From assembly GCF_022484265.1 (NCBI RefSeq), contig NZ_JAKVLR010000001.1, forward strand, positions 1,736,001-1,800,000: DNA of 64,000 nucleotides, written 5' to 3'. Position 1 is the stretch's first letter, and each line of letters opens with the position of its first letter. Made by a program: the position numbers and the translations under genes. This document shows, one piece after another, positions 26,134 to 35,051 of the stretch. The notes under the pieces were generated by a model, which worked only from the letters and a program-made list of their open reading frames with translations, was not told where the DNA came from and did no database searches. This stretch comes from Companilactobacillus sp. GTDB taxonomy: Bacteria; Bacillota; Bacilli; Lactobacillales; Lactobacillaceae.

Positions 26134-26145
26134 GGGGAAAAATTA

Positions 26146-26925
26146 ATGAAACGAAAACGTTTATTAGGTTATTTAGCAATTATTTTTACATTAGGGATAG
26201 TTTTGACGGGATGCTCAAATAAAGCTAGTGGCGATACTGATAAGACAATCAAAATTGTGACAACAGGAGTGAGTTTTCCAGGATCGTATAAGGAGAACAA
26301 CCAATTAAAAGGATTCGACGTTGAAGTAGCTAAAGCCGCCGCTAAAAAAATTGGTTACAAGGTTCAATTCACAACAACTAGTTTCGATGGATTGTTTGGT
26401 CAATTGCAAAGCGGCAAAGTCGACGCCATCGCTAGCAATGTGACAGTTACACCAGAAAGAGAAAAACAATTTTATTTCTCAAAGCCTTATGGATATTTTA
26501 GTTCAGCAGTAGCAGTAAATAAATCTGCTGATATCAATGACATTAAAGATTTAAAGGGCAAGACGATTGCTGCCACAGTCGGTTCGATCCAAGTTCAACA
26601 AATGAAAGATTTAGGAATCGACGTTAAGGCCAAGACTTACGATGACCGTGAAGGCGCAATGAATGCCGTTATTAACAAGCAAACTGACGGCTATTCAAAC
26701 GCTAAGCCAATTTTAGCTGCAGTTATCAAACAAAAGAATTTGCCATTGAAGATAGTAAAAGGAGAATTTTCTCCATCGACTATTGCCATTACATTCAATA
26801 AGGATAGTAATGGTAAGGAATTGCAAAAGAAATTCAATAAAGCAATCGATGAACTACAAGCAGACGGAACAATTTCGAAGTTATCCAAGGAATATTTTGC
26901 CGGAATCGATGTCAGCTCTAAGTAG
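26146..26925 (+). CDS. Amino-acid ABC transporter substrate-binding lipoprotein
   Basis: 259 residues; AGGGGGAAAAA precedes the ATG. Lipoprotein signal with lipobox VLTGC (Cys23). Solute-binding family 3 fold: GFDVEVAKAAAKKIGYKVQF, DAIASNVTVTPEREKQFYFS and LKGKTIAATVGSIQ. It is membrane-anchored on the outside and delivers substrate to the permease. The ligand is unknown; the family binds polar amino acids, cystine, opines and related compounds. Confidence 0.9.
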   Translation: MKRKRLLGYLAIIFTLGIVLTGCSNKASGDTDKTIKIVTTGVSFPGSYKENNQLKGFDVEVAKAAAKKIGYKVQFTTTSFDGLFGQLQSGKVDAIASNVTVTPEREKQFYFSKPYGYFSSAVAVNKSADINDIKDLKGKTIAATVGSIQVQQMKDLGIDVKAKTYDDREGAMNAVINKQTDGYSNAKPILAAVIKQKNLPLKIVKGEFSPSTIAITFNKDSNGKELQKKFNKAIDELQADGTISKLSKEYFAGIDVSSK

Positions 26926-26992
26926 AATCCACTTGCGTCTTTTGTAAAACAGCTCATACTGAAGTCATAGAACAACAAAAAGGAGTGGTTTT

Positions 26993-27961
26993 GTGGCTAA
27001 AGTATTTATTGCTGGAGAAATTCCAGAACACGCTTTGGATCTATTGAAAAAAACTGATTTGGATATCGATGTCTTTCACGGAGATAAATTGATCGACCAT
27101 GATACTTTGAAAAAAGGTGTCAGTGACGTAGATTATTTGATCACGCCGTTATCAACTAAGGTGGACCAAGACATTTTGGATAGTGCTCCTAAATTGAAAT
27201 TGATTGCTAATTTCGGTGTTGGAACTAGCAATATCGATGTCGAATACGCTGCTTCAAAGGGTATTCCAGTAACTAACACACCATTTGTATCGGCGGTATC
27301 AACAGCCGAAGTTACTACAGCCTTGATCATCAGTCTGTTGCACCGCGTTGTTGAAGGAGACCAAGTGATGAGAACCACTGGATTCAACGGCTGGGCTCCA
27401 CTATTTTTCTTAGGCCACGAATTAAGTGGCAAGACCCTAGGAATAATCGGTATGGGACAAATTGGTCAAGAAGTGGCCAAGAGAATGCATGCTTTCGACA
27501 TGCCGATCCTCTATACGCAACGTCACCAACTGCCAACAGCTAAAGAAGTTGAATTGGGAGCAACATTCGTTACTAAGGAAGAGCTTTTGAAAAAATCCGA
27601 CGTGATCTCAATTCATATCCCAGATACTCCACAAACGCATCATTATATTGGAGTCGATGAATATAAAATGATGAAATCTTCAGCAGTTTTGGTCAATGCC
27701 GCACGAGGTCCGGTGATCGACGAATTAGGATTGCTGGATGCACTCAATCAGAAGGAAATCGCTGGTGCTGCCTTGGATGTGTACGAAAAGGAGCCTCATG
27801 TGGATGATGGATTCAAGAAGCTAAAAAACGTTATCTTAACTCCGCATATTGGTAATGCTACAGTCGAAGCCAGAAATGCTATGGCAGAAATTGTCGCTAA
27901 TAATACCATTGCAGCTTTGAATGGTGAATCAATTAAATATATCGTTAATGGAGTAGAATAA
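26993..27961 (+). CDS. D-2-hydroxyacid dehydrogenase
   Basis: 322 residues from a GTG start at 26993 behind AAAGGAGTGG. The NAD-binding motif GIIGMGQIGQEVAKRM is in the middle; catalytic Arg, Glu and His lie in VNAARGPVID, the EKEP segment and LTPHIGN. It reduces a 2-keto acid to a D-2-hydroxy acid with NAD(P)H. It is the last gene before a strong terminator and probably belongs to the T-box operon, although the 67-base gap leaves room for a separate promoter. Its substrate could be an oxaloacetate-like keto acid from the pathway; this is speculative. Confidence 0.88.
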   Translation: MAKVFIAGEIPEHALDLLKKTDLDIDVFHGDKLIDHDTLKKGVSDVDYLITPLSTKVDQDILDSAPKLKLIANFGVGTSNIDVEYAASKGIPVTNTPFVSAVSTAEVTTALIISLLHRVVEGDQVMRTTGFNGWAPLFFLGHELSGKTLGIIGMGQIGQEVAKRMHAFDMPILYTQRHQLPTAKEVELGATFVTKEELLKKSDVISIHIPDTPQTHHYIGVDEYKMMKSSAVLVNAARGPVIDELGLLDALNQKEIAGAALDVYEKEPHVDDGFKKLKNVILTPHIGNATVEARNAMAEIVANNTIAALNGESIKYIVNGVE

Positions 27962-27964
27962 TAA

Positions 27965-27998
27965 AATCTCCCTTGGTGAATTCCAAGGGAGATTTTTT
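27965..27998. terminator. Bidirectional terminator between T-box operon and pdxR
   Basis: AATCTCCCTTGG pairs perfectly with CCAAGGGAGATT; T-rich tails on both strands. Confidence 0.9.
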
Positions 27999-29400
27999 AG
28001 ACTAAAGTTTGTAATCGATCTGCTAGTTGATCCAGACGTTCATCATTTAAACGGGCAACATTGAATCTAAACGCTTTACGGTCAGCCCCATAAATAGTGC
28101 CAGGCTTCACCAGAATATTTTTTTCCAGCAATTGGTTAAAAATATCGGGATTGTCCTGTGTGACCCACAGATAAAAGCCACCTTCGGGAATTGAGAATTG
28201 CCAATCAGGTCGATACTTATGGAAAATTTTAGCAACTGCTAAGCGTCTTTTTTGCAATATGGTCGTTAGGCGACTAAGCTCGGGCATAAAACTAGGTGTG
28301 GTCAAAGCCATGTTGACCATTTCTTGTGCGAGCATGCTTGGGATCATGTCTAGTTGACGCTGGACTTGCAACAATCGTTGACTAATAGCACGAGGTGCAA
28401 TGATCCAGCCAATTCGAGTTCCTTTTCCCAAAAGTTTTGACATGGAGCTGATATAGATCACGTTTTCTGGTGCTAACGATTTTAAAGTCGGAACATTTGA
28501 ATCTGCCGTGCTTAACCAGCCGAAGACATCATCTTCAATGATCGGCACTTGATATTTTTGACAGAGATCGATGATCTGTTGGCGCTGTTCTAAGGTCAAG
28601 GTTTCGCCAGTTGGATTTTCGAAGGTAGGATTTAGGATCAACAGTTTGATGCGATGCTTCAAAATGTTGTCTTCTAATTCGGCAAGATTAAAATTGCTGT
28701 TGATCAATGGGACAGGATAAGTGTGAATGCTCAAAGTATCGAACACGGCGGTCGCATTAAAATATGATGGAGTAGCGAAGGCAACTGCATCACCGGGACT
28801 TAATAGACTACTCAAAACTAGCAACAGGGATTGGGCAGCACCACCAGAGACCACGATGTTTTGCTGATCTAACGAGATCTTTTGGCTGAGTTGCTGTTGA
28901 TGACTGAGCGTGTCGATCAATGGCTGATAAGCAGTCGATGCATACTTATGATTTTCCAAATGCGTCTGCCAGTTGAATTGAAAAGTTTCCAAACTCGGAA
29001 TCAGGTCAGCTGGCAATTCGTCGGCAGCCCCATCGATCAAGTCGCCTTTATTGAGGATTCGTGCCTGCATCAGCTGGTCTTGAATATTATCGTTCACCGT
29101 TACCACCGGGTCGAGCAACGATTGCCAATTAATATTGATCGACAGCGGTTTGATGTGTGGAGTCTGCGAGACAAAAGTTCCGCTGCCGCGCTTTTTAAAA
29201 ACTAGATCTTGAGCAGTTAGTTCGCTTAGTGCTCGTGTCACAGTTGAACGGTCAACTTGCAACCAACGCGCTAGACTGCGTTCGGAGGGTAACTTTTGAC
29301 CCGGCAACAGTTGGTCAGATTGGATCAAATTTTTAACTAATTGAATGATTGCTAAGTATTTTGGTTTGATATCGGGTAGATCTTTGGACCAATTGATCAT
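27997..29400 (-). CDS. pdxR: MocR/PdxR-type GntR-aminotransferase regulator
   Basis: 467 residues. ATG at 29400 follows GGAGGATTAGTC; the open frame further upstream has no ribosome site. The N-terminal GntR winged helix (KLPSERSLARWLQVDRSTVTRA) is fused to a fold-type I aminotransferase domain with the PLP lysine in SSMSKLLGKG. Such proteins sense pyridoxal phosphate and control B6 salvage or synthesis genes. The divergent neighbour is a pyridoxine kinase gene followed by an ECF S component, which supports the PdxR assignment. Confidence 0.88.
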   Translation of the reverse strand: MINWSKDLPDIKPKYLAIIQLVKNLIQSDQLLPGQKLPSERSLARWLQVDRSTVTRALSELTAQDLVFKKRGSGTFVSQTPHIKPLSININWQSLLDPVVTVNDNIQDQLMQARILNKGDLIDGAADELPADLIPSLETFQFNWQTHLENHKYASTAYQPLIDTLSHQQQLSQKISLDQQNIVVSGGAAQSLLLVLSSLLSPGDAVAFATPSYFNATAVFDTLSIHTYPVPLINSNFNLAELEDNILKHRIKLLILNPTFENPTGETLTLEQRQQIIDLCQKYQVPIIEDDVFGWLSTADSNVPTLKSLAPENVIYISSMSKLLGKGTRIGWIIAPRAISQRLLQVQRQLDMIPSMLAQEMVNMALTTPSFMPELSRLTTILQKRRLAVAKIFHKYRPDWQFSIPEGGFYLWVTQDNPDIFNQLLEKNILVKPGTIYGADRKAFRFNVARLNDERLDQLADRLQTLV

Positions 29401-29425
29401 GACTAATCCTCCATATATAACTGTT

Positions 29426-29463
29426 AGTATACTAATTGGCTGGATTAAAAACAAACCAATTGG
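29426..29463. promoter_or_regulatory. pdxR promoter with repeated AATTGG boxes
   Basis: On the minus strand TTGTTT (29449-29454), a 17-base spacer and TATACT (29426-29431) form a good promoter for pdxR. AATTGG occurs twice, 24 bp apart (29434 and 29458), as AATTGGCTG and AATTGGATG. Direct repeats in divergent pdxR promoters are the usual binding sites of this family, so these are candidate operators. Confidence 0.5.
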
Positions 29464-29517
29464 ATGTTGCTCAATCAACCTTTTAACGGGAAAATGGAAA
29501 AATTAGGAGGTAATCAT

Positions 29518-30327
29518 ATGCAGAACGTTTTAACCATCGCTGGTTCAGATAGTTTAGCAGGTGGTGGTCTGCAAGCTGATTTAAAGACCTTTGAAGAATT
29601 GAATGTCTTTGGGCTAAGTGCCACCACGAGCATAGCTAATATTTTTCCAGACGACGTTTCGATCAAAGTTTTGGATCCAGAGCTGGTAAAAGAACAATTG
29701 GATTCAGTCTTGACCCAAGTGCCCATCGCTTATGCAAAGACGGGACTTTTGGGTTCGGTAGCGATGATCGAGTTAGTCAAACAAGAATTGGAAGAAAACA
29801 ATTTACCATTAGTAGTTGATCCGGTACTCGTTTTTAAAGAGGGCGAGACTGCTGAAGAGGTGGATTATCTAGCTGCCATGAAAAATGACTTGTTGCCGTT
29901 AGCTAGTGTGACAACGCCTAACCTAACAGAAGCTGAGCAATTGAGTGGTTTAAAGATCGAATCGATCGGACAACTTCCTCAAGCTGCCCAAAGAATTCAA
30001 GACTTAGGTTGTCCAAATGTCATCATCAAAGGTGGCAGTCGCTTGTCAGGAAACGAAGCAGTTGATTACTTGTTAACCGAAAAACAAGGGTATTGGTTCC
30101 GCAACAACAAAATTGATACGGCAATCACAAATGGTGCCGGATGTACATTTTCAGCTGCTATCACCGCTTTTTTAGCACAAGAAAAGTCGGTCGTAGATGC
30201 TGTTAAAATGGCGAAAGAATTTGTTAGATTGGCAATAATTCATGGCGTCACGATTGGTGATTCCGGAAGCGTTTGGCAAGGAGCAACCCGTCAACAGGAG
30301 GATCATCATGCAAAAAAATCGAATTAG
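29518..30327 (+). CDS. pdxK: Pyridoxine/hydroxymethylpyrimidine kinase (ThiD-like PdxK)
   Basis: 269 residues; ATG at 29518 lies eight bases behind TAGGAGG. The PfkB/ThiD-type kinase begins VLTIAGSDSLAGGGLQADLK and has the anion-hole and catalytic region NGAGCTFSAAITAFL. It phosphorylates pyridoxine, pyridoxal or pyridoxamine; the same fold in ThiD acts on HMP. The divergent PdxR gene and the downstream transporter favour the B6 role. Its 3' end overlaps the next gene by 20 bases. Confidence 0.88.
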   Translation: MQNVLTIAGSDSLAGGGLQADLKTFEELNVFGLSATTSIANIFPDDVSIKVLDPELVKEQLDSVLTQVPIAYAKTGLLGSVAMIELVKQELEENNLPLVVDPVLVFKEGETAEEVDYLAAMKNDLLPLASVTTPNLTEAEQLSGLKIESIGQLPQAAQRIQDLGCPNVIIKGGSRLSGNEAVDYLLTEKQGYWFRNNKIDTAITNGAGCTFSAAITAFLAQEKSVVDAVKMAKEFVRLAIIHGVTIGDSGSVWQGATRQQEDHHAKKSN

Positions 30328-30814
30328 ACAGGAAGTCTTAGCCGCAGTTTTGACTGCGTTGACCGTAGCAATGTCGATCTTAGTGGTCATTCCTGTTCCA
30401 GCTACCCACGGACTCGTTACATTGTGTGAGGTGGGTATTTATACTAGTGCAATTTTATTTGGAAATCCCGTCGGGGTCGTCGTTGGCGGTGCGAGCGGAT
30501 TCTTGATCGATATCATTTCTGGATATCCGGTCTGGTGTTTGTTCTCACTAGTTATTCACGGACTTCAAGGATTTACCGTCGCTTATATGACGAAGAACCG
30601 CAAATTAGCAATTCGTAACTTGCTACTACCACTTTTAGCCGGCAGTACTATTATGGTCGTCGGTTACTACCTCGCAACAAGCTTACTATTTGGATGGCCT
30701 GCTGGTTTAGCATCAGTTCCAGGAAACTTAGTTCAAGTAGGATTCGGGATAGCCGTAACTGTTTTAGTTGTCGGCAGTTTGACCAAGATAAAACCAAATT
30801 GGGTGAAGGGATGA
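30308..30814 (+). CDS. ECF transporter S component, probably for a vitamin B6 vitamer
   Basis: 168 residues; ATG at 30308 behind AGGAGG. Five or six hydrophobic segments, with Gly-rich loops typical of ECF S components (GASGFLIDIISGYPVW). It would bind a vitamin with high affinity and use the shared EcfAAT module encoded elsewhere. Coupling to pdxK and the PdxR regulator suggests pyridoxine or pyridoxal (PdxU2-type). It acts in the cytoplasmic membrane. Confidence 0.82.
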   Translation: MQKNRIRQEVLAAVLTALTVAMSILVVIPVPATHGLVTLCEVGIYTSAILFGNPVGVVVGGASGFLIDIISGYPVWCLFSLVIHGLQGFTVAYMTKNRKLAIRNLLLPLLAGSTIMVVGYYLATSLLFGWPAGLASVPGNLVQVGFGIAVTVLVVGSLTKIKPNWVKG

Positions 30815-30820
30815 AATATT

Positions 30821-31399
30821 ATGGAGTTAGAGAACTTAGAAACTGATTTAACAAAGATGGTTCAAGAAGTATTGGATGCAGCTAAATTGCGACCTAATGA
30901 TCTATTCGTTTTAGGTTGTTCAACGAGTGAGATCGTTGGTGGCCATATTGGTAAAGCATCTGATCCTAAAGTTGGCGAACGTATTATTCACACTTTGCGT
31001 TCGATTTTGAAACCATTAGGCATTCATTTAGCAGTTCAAGGTTGCGAACACATTAACCGCAGTGTTGTGGTCGAACGCTCAGTTGCAGAAGCTAAAGGCT
31101 TTGAAATTGTCTCAGTCGTTCCCGCAATGCATGCCGGTGGTGCTTGTTCAGTTGCTGCCTTTGAACAGTTCGATGATCCAGTTGAAGTTGAACATATCGT
31201 TGCCCAAGCCGGGATCGATATTGGCGATACTTCTATTGGAATGCATGTTAAATTCGTTCAAGTTCCTGTCCGTCCCACTCAAAAAGAACTCGGTGCAGCT
31301 CATGTGACCGCATTACGCTCACGTCCTAAGTACGTCGGAGGACCAAGAGCAAATTATGAGCCAATCGAACATAAAGAATTTGTTGAACAAAATAATTAA
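30821..31399 (+). CDS. YwlG family protein (UPF0340, TIGR01440)
   Basis: 192 residues. Family blocks are LFVLGCSTSEIVGGHIGK, QGCEHINRS, VPAMHAGGACSVAAF and DIGDTSIGMH. The protein is conserved in Firmicutes, cytoplasmic and of unknown function. Position as the last gene of the B6 operon, six bases after the S component, suggests a link to vitamin salvage. A terminator follows immediately. Confidence 0.88.
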   Translation: MELENLETDLTKMVQEVLDAAKLRPNDLFVLGCSTSEIVGGHIGKASDPKVGERIIHTLRSILKPLGIHLAVQGCEHINRSVVVERSVAEAKGFEIVSVVPAMHAGGACSVAAFEQFDDPVEVEHIVAQAGIDIGDTSIGMHVKFVQVPVRPTQKELGAAHVTALRSRPKYVGGPRANYEPIEHKEFVEQNN

Positions 31400-31404
31400 A
31401 TCAA

Positions 31405-31446
31405 AAAGGCAGTTAAACGCGTAATATCGTTTAACTGCCTTTTTAT
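31405..31446 (+). terminator. Terminator of the pdxK operon
   Basis: AAAGGCAGTTAAAC pairs with GTTTAACTGCCTTT and is followed by TTAT. Confidence 0.9.
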
Positions 31447-31610
31447 ATCATAAATTTATTTTTTTATATTTATAAATAACAATCTAATGATAATCAAACA
31501 GCATTTTTTAAAATTCAAAATGTAGACTATTTATTTCATGCAAATACAAATTTAATTTAATTTGTTATAGTATTAATATAAATATAATTATGTATTTATG
31601 GGGGTTAACA

Positions 31611-32837
31611 ATGGGTGAAGTGATGAATGTTCACAGGACAAAAGAAGATGTCCGTTTAAAAGCTGAAAAACTACTTCAAAGTGATTATAGATGGAATAAT
31701 CCAAAATATACATGGGATATTGAAAGTACTAAACATCTATCTAGAATGGGCGTCGATGAACTAGATTTACATTTAAAAATGATGATTGGGGCTAAATTAT
31801 CTATTGATGAATTGAGGATGAAGTATCAAGATCAACTAAATCAATTAGATAATGAGAATAAATCATCAATTAAAAATAATAATATCAAGTTCTCAAAATT
31901 CAAGAATTTAAGTATGCATCCAAATGAATTATCTTATAGGCAGAAGCATGGTGGGGGAATGCCAAAAGCACGACCGTTAAATATCAATGTGAGATTTCTG
32001 TGGATAGTTTTTATAATTATTGCAATAATTATCTGGGCTAAACTCAAAGGGTGGGAGATAATGAATACCGGATCTATTCCACTAAATACCATGCTCATTT
32101 ATTTACGACAAGATGGAATTAAGTTTTTCGGTTGGATGGTATGGATTGGTATACTTCTTTTTATCTTATCGTGGTTTGTTGGCGTGATAGCTGATCCTAT
32201 TGGTACCTATAAGAATAAAAAGCGGGAAAATAAATATTCTAAAATTATAAAGTCAGATACCGATTATTGTGAATCAAATAATATAAATGATGATACCCTT
32301 AAGACTAAATTTAAATTTAATGAAAGTATCGATATTATCAATCGTATGTATATTGATAATATTAATATTGCTATTGAATCAACAGAATACGAATTAAATC
32401 ATTATTATGAAACTCTATCTAATCATATATATTATTTTCCAATTGAAGATACTAAAAATATGGCTCATATGCTCAGAATATATGAACAAATATTAAAAGG
32501 ATCAGAATCATATCATGAGGCTGATACATTTGTTAGTCATTCTGAACAATTGAATAGAATGGAAAGAAATTTGACAGATGAGATTAGAAACGCAAATATA
32601 TCTATAACGAATTCTATCAGGGATTCTCAAGTAAGTCTAAGTGGGAGCATTCAAAAATACAATGACAATGTCTCAAACAATATAATTAGTATCAATAAGA
32701 ATGTTAATGGTCTAAATAATAAAATTGCACAGCAAACAAATAGACTAAAGGATCTAGATGAAAGACAATCTAAGAATAATATTTATCAAACAAATAAGAT
32801 TAATGAAATAAATGCCAGTATAAAATCCATAAATTAA
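31611..32837 (+). CDS. Unknown two-pass membrane protein with coiled-coil tail
   Basis: 408 residues; ATG at 31611 follows GGGGG. The N-terminal 120 residues are soluble and charged. Two hydrophobic segments lie at about 129-145 and 172-194. The C-terminal 100 residues are Asn/Ser/Ile-rich with heptad-like spacing and resemble a coiled coil or phage-fibre-like helix. I do not recognise the family. Base composition is clearly more AT-rich than the neighbours, with many AAT/ATA/TTA codons, which suggests recent acquisition. It stands alone between terminators; phage defence, surface display or a partner of a lost module are possible. Confidence 0.65.
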   Translation: MGEVMNVHRTKEDVRLKAEKLLQSDYRWNNPKYTWDIESTKHLSRMGVDELDLHLKMMIGAKLSIDELRMKYQDQLNQLDNENKSSIKNNNIKFSKFKNLSMHPNELSYRQKHGGGMPKARPLNINVRFLWIVFIIIAIIIWAKLKGWEIMNTGSIPLNTMLIYLRQDGIKFFGWMVWIGILLFILSWFVGVIADPIGTYKNKKRENKYSKIIKSDTDYCESNNINDDTLKTKFKFNESIDIINRMYIDNINIAIESTEYELNHYYETLSNHIYYFPIEDTKNMAHMLRIYEQILKGSESYHEADTFVSHSEQLNRMERNLTDEIRNANISITNSIRDSQVSLSGSIQKYNDNVSNNIISINKNVNGLNNKIAQQTNRLKDLDERQSKNNIYQTNKINEINASIKSIN

Positions 32838-32908
32838 TGATTGATATAAAAGTTGATTATTAAATACCCAATGATAAAAATTATTTCATAATATCGTTTT
32901 GACTCACT

Positions 32909-32945
32909 CCATCAAAGTTAGAACAACTTTGATGGTTATTTTATG
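32909..32945 (+). terminator. Terminator of the orphan membrane protein gene
   Basis: CCATCAAAGTT pairs with AACTTTGATGG, followed by TTATTTTATG. Confidence 0.75.
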
Positions 32946-32991
32946 ATTAAAATTACAGCAGATAAGAAAATTGAAATCATTGAGTAACAAA

Positions 32992-33038
32992 AAAAAGGCT
33001 TAGTTTAATGACATAATTGTCAAAACTAAGCCTTTTTT
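32992..33038 (-). terminator. Terminator of the SLAP-like protein gene
   Basis: AAAAAAGGCTTAGTTT pairs with AAACTAAGCCTTTTTT across an inner TGACA/TGTCA stem; it lies just after the stop at 33052. Confidence 0.85.
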
Positions 33039-33051
33039 GTTTAAGTGGTTA

Positions 33052-34017
33052 TTAGTTGACCTGATAAGGAAGGCCAGTAACCCAACCATTTGTTGATACT
33101 TGATAATATGGTACACCAAATTGATCAAATGCCATTAAAGTAATTAACCAACTGGTATTCTTTGGTAATGTAAAATCATAAACTGTTCCATCGTCACTAA
33201 TTACGTGAGTTTCTTGTCCGTATGTTGAAAAAGTGTTTATATCGGGTACACCTGCAATACGGTTGCTAAGTCTGATACCAGAATCTCCATTTGTTTTAAT
33301 AGTAGCGTTTTTAAGCCATTCAGAAGTTGAAACACGATACAAATACTCTGAGAATGTATTATCATATTTAACTTTATCGGTACGCCAATCAGTGTTTGCA
33401 GCGACTCCACGATTGGATTGAGCATTTTCGGAATCAATGAGTGGTGTCACACCATCATTACTTGAAGTTGCCACACCGTTAGCAGGTGATGGATCACTGT
33501 ATCCTTTATACGATGAATAGTCGTAGGGAATCACTTTGGTTGCAATCGTTTGTCCATTGTAAATTGCGTCAACATAAATATTAATAGGACTTGGACCGCC
33601 ACCTAGTCCGGTTTGCCAGAAAGAAGTCCAAGTTTGCATTGCGGGCATACCTGAATCGGTCCAACGAGAGAAGTAATACTTGAATTGGACATCACGCAAA
33701 TTTTTAGCGTAATCAAGAACAGTGAAGTTTTTGAAGATATATTTTGAAACGATTGGTATCTTGATAAAGTCACTCAATGAAAATGATTGTCCATAGGTTG
33801 GACGAGTTGATGTTTTTGAAACACTGGAATCTTGAACTGAAACTTTCGCCTGGGTCTGATTATTGAGCAGATCGGTTACGGAACTTGAAACGTTAGCAGG
33901 AACAGCTGTCTGAACAGTATTCTCGGTGGTGTCTGCTAAAGCTGTTCCGGTTATGCTAGAACTAGCCACCGTGGTAATTGAAATTGCAGTTAACAAAACA
34001 ATTGTCGATTTTTTCAT
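33052..34017 (-). CDS. Secreted surface protein with two SLAP-like C-terminal modules
   Basis: 321 residues. The signal peptide ends near ALA-DT (about residue 29). The N-terminal half after a Thr/Ser/Val-rich stretch is unique. Two SLAP-like modules follow: one at about residues 195-255 (TDWRTDKV...YLYRVSTSEWLKNATI) and one at about 268-318 (TSWLITLMAF...YYQVSTNGWVTG). The same pattern occurs in the NlpC/P60 protein and the proteins at the right end. These modules usually bind cell-wall polymers, so it should stay at the surface. The ligand is unknown. Monocistronic. Confidence 0.8.
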   Translation of the reverse strand: MKKSTIVLLTAISITTVASSSITGTALADTTENTVQTAVPANVSSSVTDLLNNQTQAKVSVQDSSVSKTSTRPTYGQSFSLSDFIKIPIVSKYIFKNFTVLDYAKNLRDVQFKYYFSRWTDSGMPAMQTWTSFWQTGLGGGPSPINIYVDAIYNGQTIATKVIPYDYSSYKGYSDPSPANGVATSSNDGVTPLIDSENAQSNRGVAANTDWRTDKVKYDNTFSEYLYRVSTSEWLKNATIKTNGDSGIRLSNRIAGVPDINTFSTYGQETHVISDDGTVYDFTLPKNTSWLITLMAFDQFGVPYYQVSTNGWVTGLPYQVN

Positions 34018-34082
34018 GTAAAAACCCTCCCTATGTACTTAACTCTAATTATACAAGTCATTAATTAGTTATGATGTAAGTT

Positions 34083-34126
34083 ACTAAAAAAAGACATTTC
34101 TGTATACAATCAGAAATGTCTTTTTT
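34083..34126 (-). terminator. Terminator of the opp operon
   Basis: AAAAAGACATTTCTG pairs with CAGAAATGTCTTTTT next to the oppF stop. Confidence 0.9.
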
Positions 34127-34127
34127 A

Positions 34128-35051
34128 TTATTCTTTATATTTAGCTGCCTCTTCGTCATCGCAGTACAACCAATGTCCTGGCAGTACTTCTTGAAGATGT
34201 TGATTATCTTTGAAGTGCTTGGTGTGGTCAAAATCAATTCTCTGACGGTGTTTTTCAACTTCAGGGTCAGGAACTGGGATGGCCGACAAAAGACTCTTAG
34301 TGTAGGGATGAAGCGGGTGGTTGTAAATGTCGTCTGAGCTAGCTAGTTCGACGATCTTGCCGCTATACATAACTGCGATACGGTCACTAATGTATTTCAC
34401 CATTGAAAGGTCATGGGCAATAAACATATAAGTTAGTCCACGTTGCTTTTGGATGTCTTGCAACAAGTTAACGACTTGAGCTTGGATCGACACATCAAGA
34501 GCTGAAATAGGTTCATCGGCGATAATAAATTGTGGATCAACGGCTAAAGCACGGGCGATACCAATTCTTTGACGTTGACCACCAGAGAATTCGTAAGGAT
34601 AACGTGTCATATGTTCAGGGTTTAAATGAACCATGTTCAATAACTCTTCAACACGTTGAGTCCGTTCATCGTCGTTTTTAGTCAGATTGTTGATGTCTAG
34701 GCCTTCAGCGATGATGTCCTTAACTTTCATTCTTGGATTCAATGAGGCGTAAGGATCTTGGAAGATCATCTGCATTTGACGACGGAACTTCTTCATATCA
34801 GCACTACGATTTTTGATCTTGCTGATGTCCTCGCCATTAAAAAGGATTTCGCCACTAGTAGGATTGTACAAGCGGATAATACTGCGTCCGGTCGTACTCT
34901 TACCTGAACCAGATTCTCCAACTAATCCAAAGGTTTCGCCTTGATAAATATCGAAGGAAATATCATCAACAGCCTTAACTTCGTTAGGTTTACCAATATT
35001 GAAATATTGTTTGAGATGTTTAACTTGAACGATTTTTTTCGCATCTGCCAT
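34128..35051 (-). CDS. oppF: Oligopeptide ABC transporter ATP-binding protein OppF
   Basis: 307 residues. Walker A GESGSGKST, signature FSGGQRQRIGIARAL, Walker B FIIADEPISALDVS, and a C-terminal region with the conserved PLHPYTKSLLSAIP. Its ATG overlaps the oppD stop in TAATG. OppD and OppF form the nucleotide-binding heterodimer of the peptide importer. Last gene of the operon. Confidence 0.95.
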   Translation of the reverse strand: MADAKKIVQVKHLKQYFNIGKPNEVKAVDDISFDIYQGETFGLVGESGSGKSTTGRSIIRLYNPTSGEILFNGEDISKIKNRSADMKKFRRQMQMIFQDPYASLNPRMKVKDIIAEGLDINNLTKNDDERTQRVEELLNMVHLNPEHMTRYPYEFSGGQRQRIGIARALAVDPQFIIADEPISALDVSIQAQVVNLLQDIQKQRGLTYMFIAHDLSMVKYISDRIAVMYSGKIVELASSDDIYNHPLHPYTKSLLSAIPVPDPEVEKHRQRIDFDHTKHFKDNQHLQEVLPGHWLYCDDEEAAKYKE

